In this document: positions 61,358-64,000 of the stretch, one piece after another
Layout of the letters: every line of letters starts with the position of its first letter
Position numbering within the stretch: position 1 is the stretch's first letter
From: Zeimonas sp046347945
GTDB taxonomy: Bacteria > Pseudomonadota > Gammaproteobacteria > Burkholderiales > Burkholderiaceae_E
Reading direction: 5' to 3'
DNA: 64,000 bases
Assembly: GCA_046347945.1 (NCBI GenBank)
Contig: JAXMFB010000012.1
Location: 62,001 to 126,000 of the forward strand
Program-made: the position numbers and the translations under genes
Notes under the pieces: generated by a model
What the model saw: the letters and a program-made list of their open reading frames with translations, nothing else
What the model was told of the DNA's origin: nothing
Databases searched by the model: none

Positions 61358-64000
61358 TCATTCCGCATTGCGACATTGGGCGATCCACGCGGCCGTCTGG
61401 CGCTCCTGCAGCGCGTTCTGGGCCAGGCGCCCGGCCAGGGCCGGGAAATCGACCTGGTCGAGCGGTTGGTCCTGGTTGAAGCACGAAAAGACGTAGGTGA
61501 CCGCGCCCGTGGCGGGGTCTTTGTGCGGCTGAAGGCATTGCGCGCACACCTCTTTCATCATGCACTGCATCGGCGAGTTGATCGAGCCGAGCGCGCGGTG
61601 GCGCGGCTTCAGGTACGGGGCGAGTTGCGCGTGGCGCGCGGCGGCGACGGCGGCCATCATGCGGTCGGAGCCGATCGCGATGATCCGGTCGGCATCCTGC
61701 AGGCGCAGCGCGCCCGGTTCCGACAGGTTCGACAGCTCGCCACGTGCCCAGGCGACCATCGCCTCGACGATATTGCCCACGACGCTGCGGTCCCGCGGCC
61801 GGCCGGGCTCGAAGCCGGGGGCCTCGTCGCAGCACCAGACGATCGTGTCGGCCGCGGCCTCGATCTCGGCGACCTTGTAGCGGTCGATCCGCTTCTTGTA
61901 GCCGGCGAAGTACAGCACCCGCGAGCCCGCCGCGCGCAACGCCGCCCCGATCGAGAACAGCACCGCGTTGCCCAGGCCGCCGCCGACGAGCACGACCGTC
62001 TCGCCGGCCTCGATCTCGGTGGGCGCACCGGTCGGCCCCATCAGGACCACCGGCTCGCCGGGGCGCAGGTCGGCGCACAGGTTCGACGATCCGCCCATCT
62101 CGAGCACGATCGTCGACACCAGTCCGCGCTCGCGGTCGACCCAGGCGCCGGTGAGCGCGAGGCCCTCCATCGCGAGCGTCGTCGGCAGCCCGTCGACGCT
62201 GACCCGCCGCGCCCGCGTCTCGAAGTTCTGCAGCCGGTAGAGCTGGCCGGGCTCGAAGCGGCGCGCGGCCATCGGCGCGCGCACGACGACCTCGACGATG
62301 TTCGGGGTGAGGCGCTCGACGCGTTCGACGCGCGCGCGCAACAGGTCGTCCAGCCGGGCGGCGAAGGCGTCGAACGCGCCCGTCGACGCCGGCGGCCGAC
62401 GTTCGAGCACGCTGCAGACGACCGGGTAGCCGTGGCGCGCCGAGGCCATCGCCTTGACCACGTTGCCGAAATAGCTCGGATGCAGGTCGCCGAAGAACGA
62501 CATCATCCGCCCGTCGTCGAGGCGCGCGAGCAGCACCTGTGCGGTATCGGGCTTGGCGTTGCCGCGCGCGGGCCGGACCGGCTTTCCGTCGGGGTCGATC
62601 GCCCGGAAATAGCGCCCGTCGAGTTCGAAGTGCGTCGCGTCCTCGCGCGCGAGCACGGTGTTCGGCTGCGTGCCGGCAGCGATGAAGACGGTGCGCGCGG
62701 GCGCGCGCCAGGCCTCGCCGTCGCGCCACGGGCCGTCGTCGTCGCGCAGCTGTCGTGCGAACGAAATCGATTCGACCGCGCCCTGGGCATCGACGTCGAT
62801 GCGGGTCGGGGCAAGGCATTCGGCGAAGCGGATCCCTTCCTCCAGGGCCTTCTCCACCTCCTCGTGGTTCAGCGTGTACGACGGGCTGTCGACCAGCCGC
62901 TTGCGGTAGGCGATCGTCGCGCCGCCCACTGCTGCAGCAATTCCGCGATGCGCGGCGCGCGCCTCGCGTCGCGCGGCGTCGCGTTCGGCGCGGATCGCGC
63001 GGCCGTGCGCGAGGACTCGTCGGCGACGGCCAGGTCTTCGGCCCGCCAGCCGGCGCGCGCGCCGGACTCGCCGAGCCGGGCGGCCAGCGCCTCGTGCCGC
63101 GCGAGGAATTTCTCGACCTGCACCGCGTAGTAGGCGAGCGATTCGGTCGCGGTGTCGATCGCGGTGAGACCGCCGCCGATCACCACCACCGGCAGCCGCA
63201 GCTGCATGTTGGCCAGCGAGTCGGCGCGCGCGGCTCGGTGAGCTGCAGCGCCATCAGGAAGTCGCTCGCGGTGCGCACGCCGCGCGCGAGGCCGTTGGGG
63301 ATGTCCAGCGTCGTCGGCTTGCCGGCGCCCATCGCCAGCGCAACGTGGTCGAAGCCGAGCGCGAACGCGTCGTCGACGGCGAGCGTGCTGCCGAAACGCA
63401 CGCCGCCGATCAGCGCGAAGCGCGCGCGGCGTTCGAGCAGCAGGCGCACGAGCTTCAGGAAGTTCTTGTTCCAGCGCACCGTGATGCCGTACTCGGCCAC
63501 GCCGCCGAAGCCCGCCATGACCCGGTCGTCGAGCGGCTCGTACAGGTCGCGCACGTCGTGCACCGGCTCGAAGGGCACGCGCGTGCCGTCTGCGCGCACG
63601 CCGCCCAGGTGCTCGTCGAGCGGCTCGATCTTCAGGCCGTCGACGCCGACCACGCCGTGTCCTTCGTTGAGCAGGTGGTGCGCGAGCGTGAAGCCGGCCG
63701 GGCCCATGCCGACCACCATCACGCGGTAGCCGCTGTCGGGCTTCGGCAGCGGCCGGCGCAGGTTCAGCGGGTTCCAGCGCGTGAGCAGCGAATAGATCTC
63801 GAAGCCCCAGGGGAGCTCGAGCACGTCCTTCAGCGTGCGCGTCTCGGCCTGTGGAATGTCCACCGGCGTCTGCTTCTGGTAGATGCAGGCCTTCATGCAG
63901 TCGTTGCAGATCCGGTGGCCGGTCGCGGCCATCATCGGGTTGTCGATCGCGATCGTCGCGAGCGCCGCGATCGAGTGGCCCTGCGTCTTGAGCTGGTGGA
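61358..64000 (-). pseudogene. FAD/NAD-dependent oxidoreductase with Fe-S domain, multiply frameshifted, 5' end outside window
   Basis: Read leftward from the window edge: an N-terminal part with Cys-rich HRICNDCMKACIYQKQTP and a Rossmann block MVVGMGPAGFTLAHHLLNEG, then VVVIGGGLTAIDTATESLAY, TVFIAAGTQPNTVL, and a C-terminal FNR/PyrK-like flavodoxin-reductase half (FEPGQLYRLQNFETR, VLVGGGLGNAVLF, CAQCLQPHKD). It resembles the large GltD-plus-PyrK fused oxidoreductases of Burkholderiales. The frame changes near 63225-63240, 63021, about 62975 and about 62932; two of these are shortened homopolymers (TT to T, GGGG to GGG). Several breaks in one gene mean decay or uncorrected long-read errors. 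The 5' end is beyond 64000. Confidence 0.7.

Overview
This 64 kb window is GC-rich chromosomal DNA, packed with short operons that often overlap by 4 bp (ATGA or GTGA). Gene content points to a betaproteobacterium of the order Burkholderiales. Supporting markers are the dapB-bamE-fur-recN-nadK-hrcA-hemH-grpE-dnaK-dnaJ neighbourhood, a small Trp-rich membrane protein, a DUF1841 protein, 6S RNA beside zapA, an intracellular PHB depolymerase and malonyl-CoA metabolism genes. The genus cannot be fixed from sequence alone. There is no CRISPR array, tRNA, rRNA operon or prophage.

Layout. 1-1563: end of an FtsX-type ABC permease and a frameshifted HlyD-like adaptor. 1568-5201: livHMGF branched-chain amino-acid importer without a substrate-binding protein. 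5300-6285: candidate sRNA, cytochrome c and a Trp-rich membrane protein. 6356-8035: ilvD. 8236-8632: a decayed iron-storage locus (Fur-box-like site, bfd missing two cluster cysteines, 38-codon bacterioferritin remnant). 8714-15094: lgt, malonyl-CoA decarboxylase and synthetase, TauE exporter, class III aminotransferase, EVE protein. 15125-15874: 6S RNA, zapA and a zapB-like gene. 15998-18361: dsbD. 18391-21531: promoter, cobalamin riboswitch, btuB and a btuF-like gene. 21592-25050: solo ParA-like ATPase and a TldD/TldE-like pair. 25106-28242: exbD-exbB-tonB and a ChaN lipoprotein. TonB-ExbBD would power BtuB.

28252-41677 is the housekeeping core: dapB, bamE, fur, recN, nadK, hrcA, ferrochelatase, a BON-LysM protein, then grpE-dnaK-dnaJ with RpoH-like promoters. 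Between dnaK and dnaJ sits a 435-bp unit coding for an S23-type four-helix-bundle protein, bounded by a 27-nt inverted repeat (26/27 pairs). 41764-46280: a two-subunit NAD-type formate dehydrogenase with fused NuoE/NuoF-like beta subunit. 46246-51763: an acyl-CoA catabolic cluster with a TetR regulator and two matching palindromic operators. 51827-54336: hemL and an MFS transporter. 54448-58040: thiolase, esterase, PiT phosphate transporter and DUF47 protein. 58132-61258: DUF1841, nth, rsxB-like ferredoxin and phaZ. 61358-64000: a multiply frameshifted FAD oxidoreductase running off the window.

Most notable: (1) the S23 inverted-repeat element inside the chaperone operon; (2) the bfd/bfr remnants; (3) a candidate small RNA upstream of livH with an anti-Shine-Dalgarno loop and intrinsic terminator; (4) two related TetR operators defining a small acyl-CoA regulon; (5) -10 boxes placed to give leaderless mRNAs for hrcA and fdhB.
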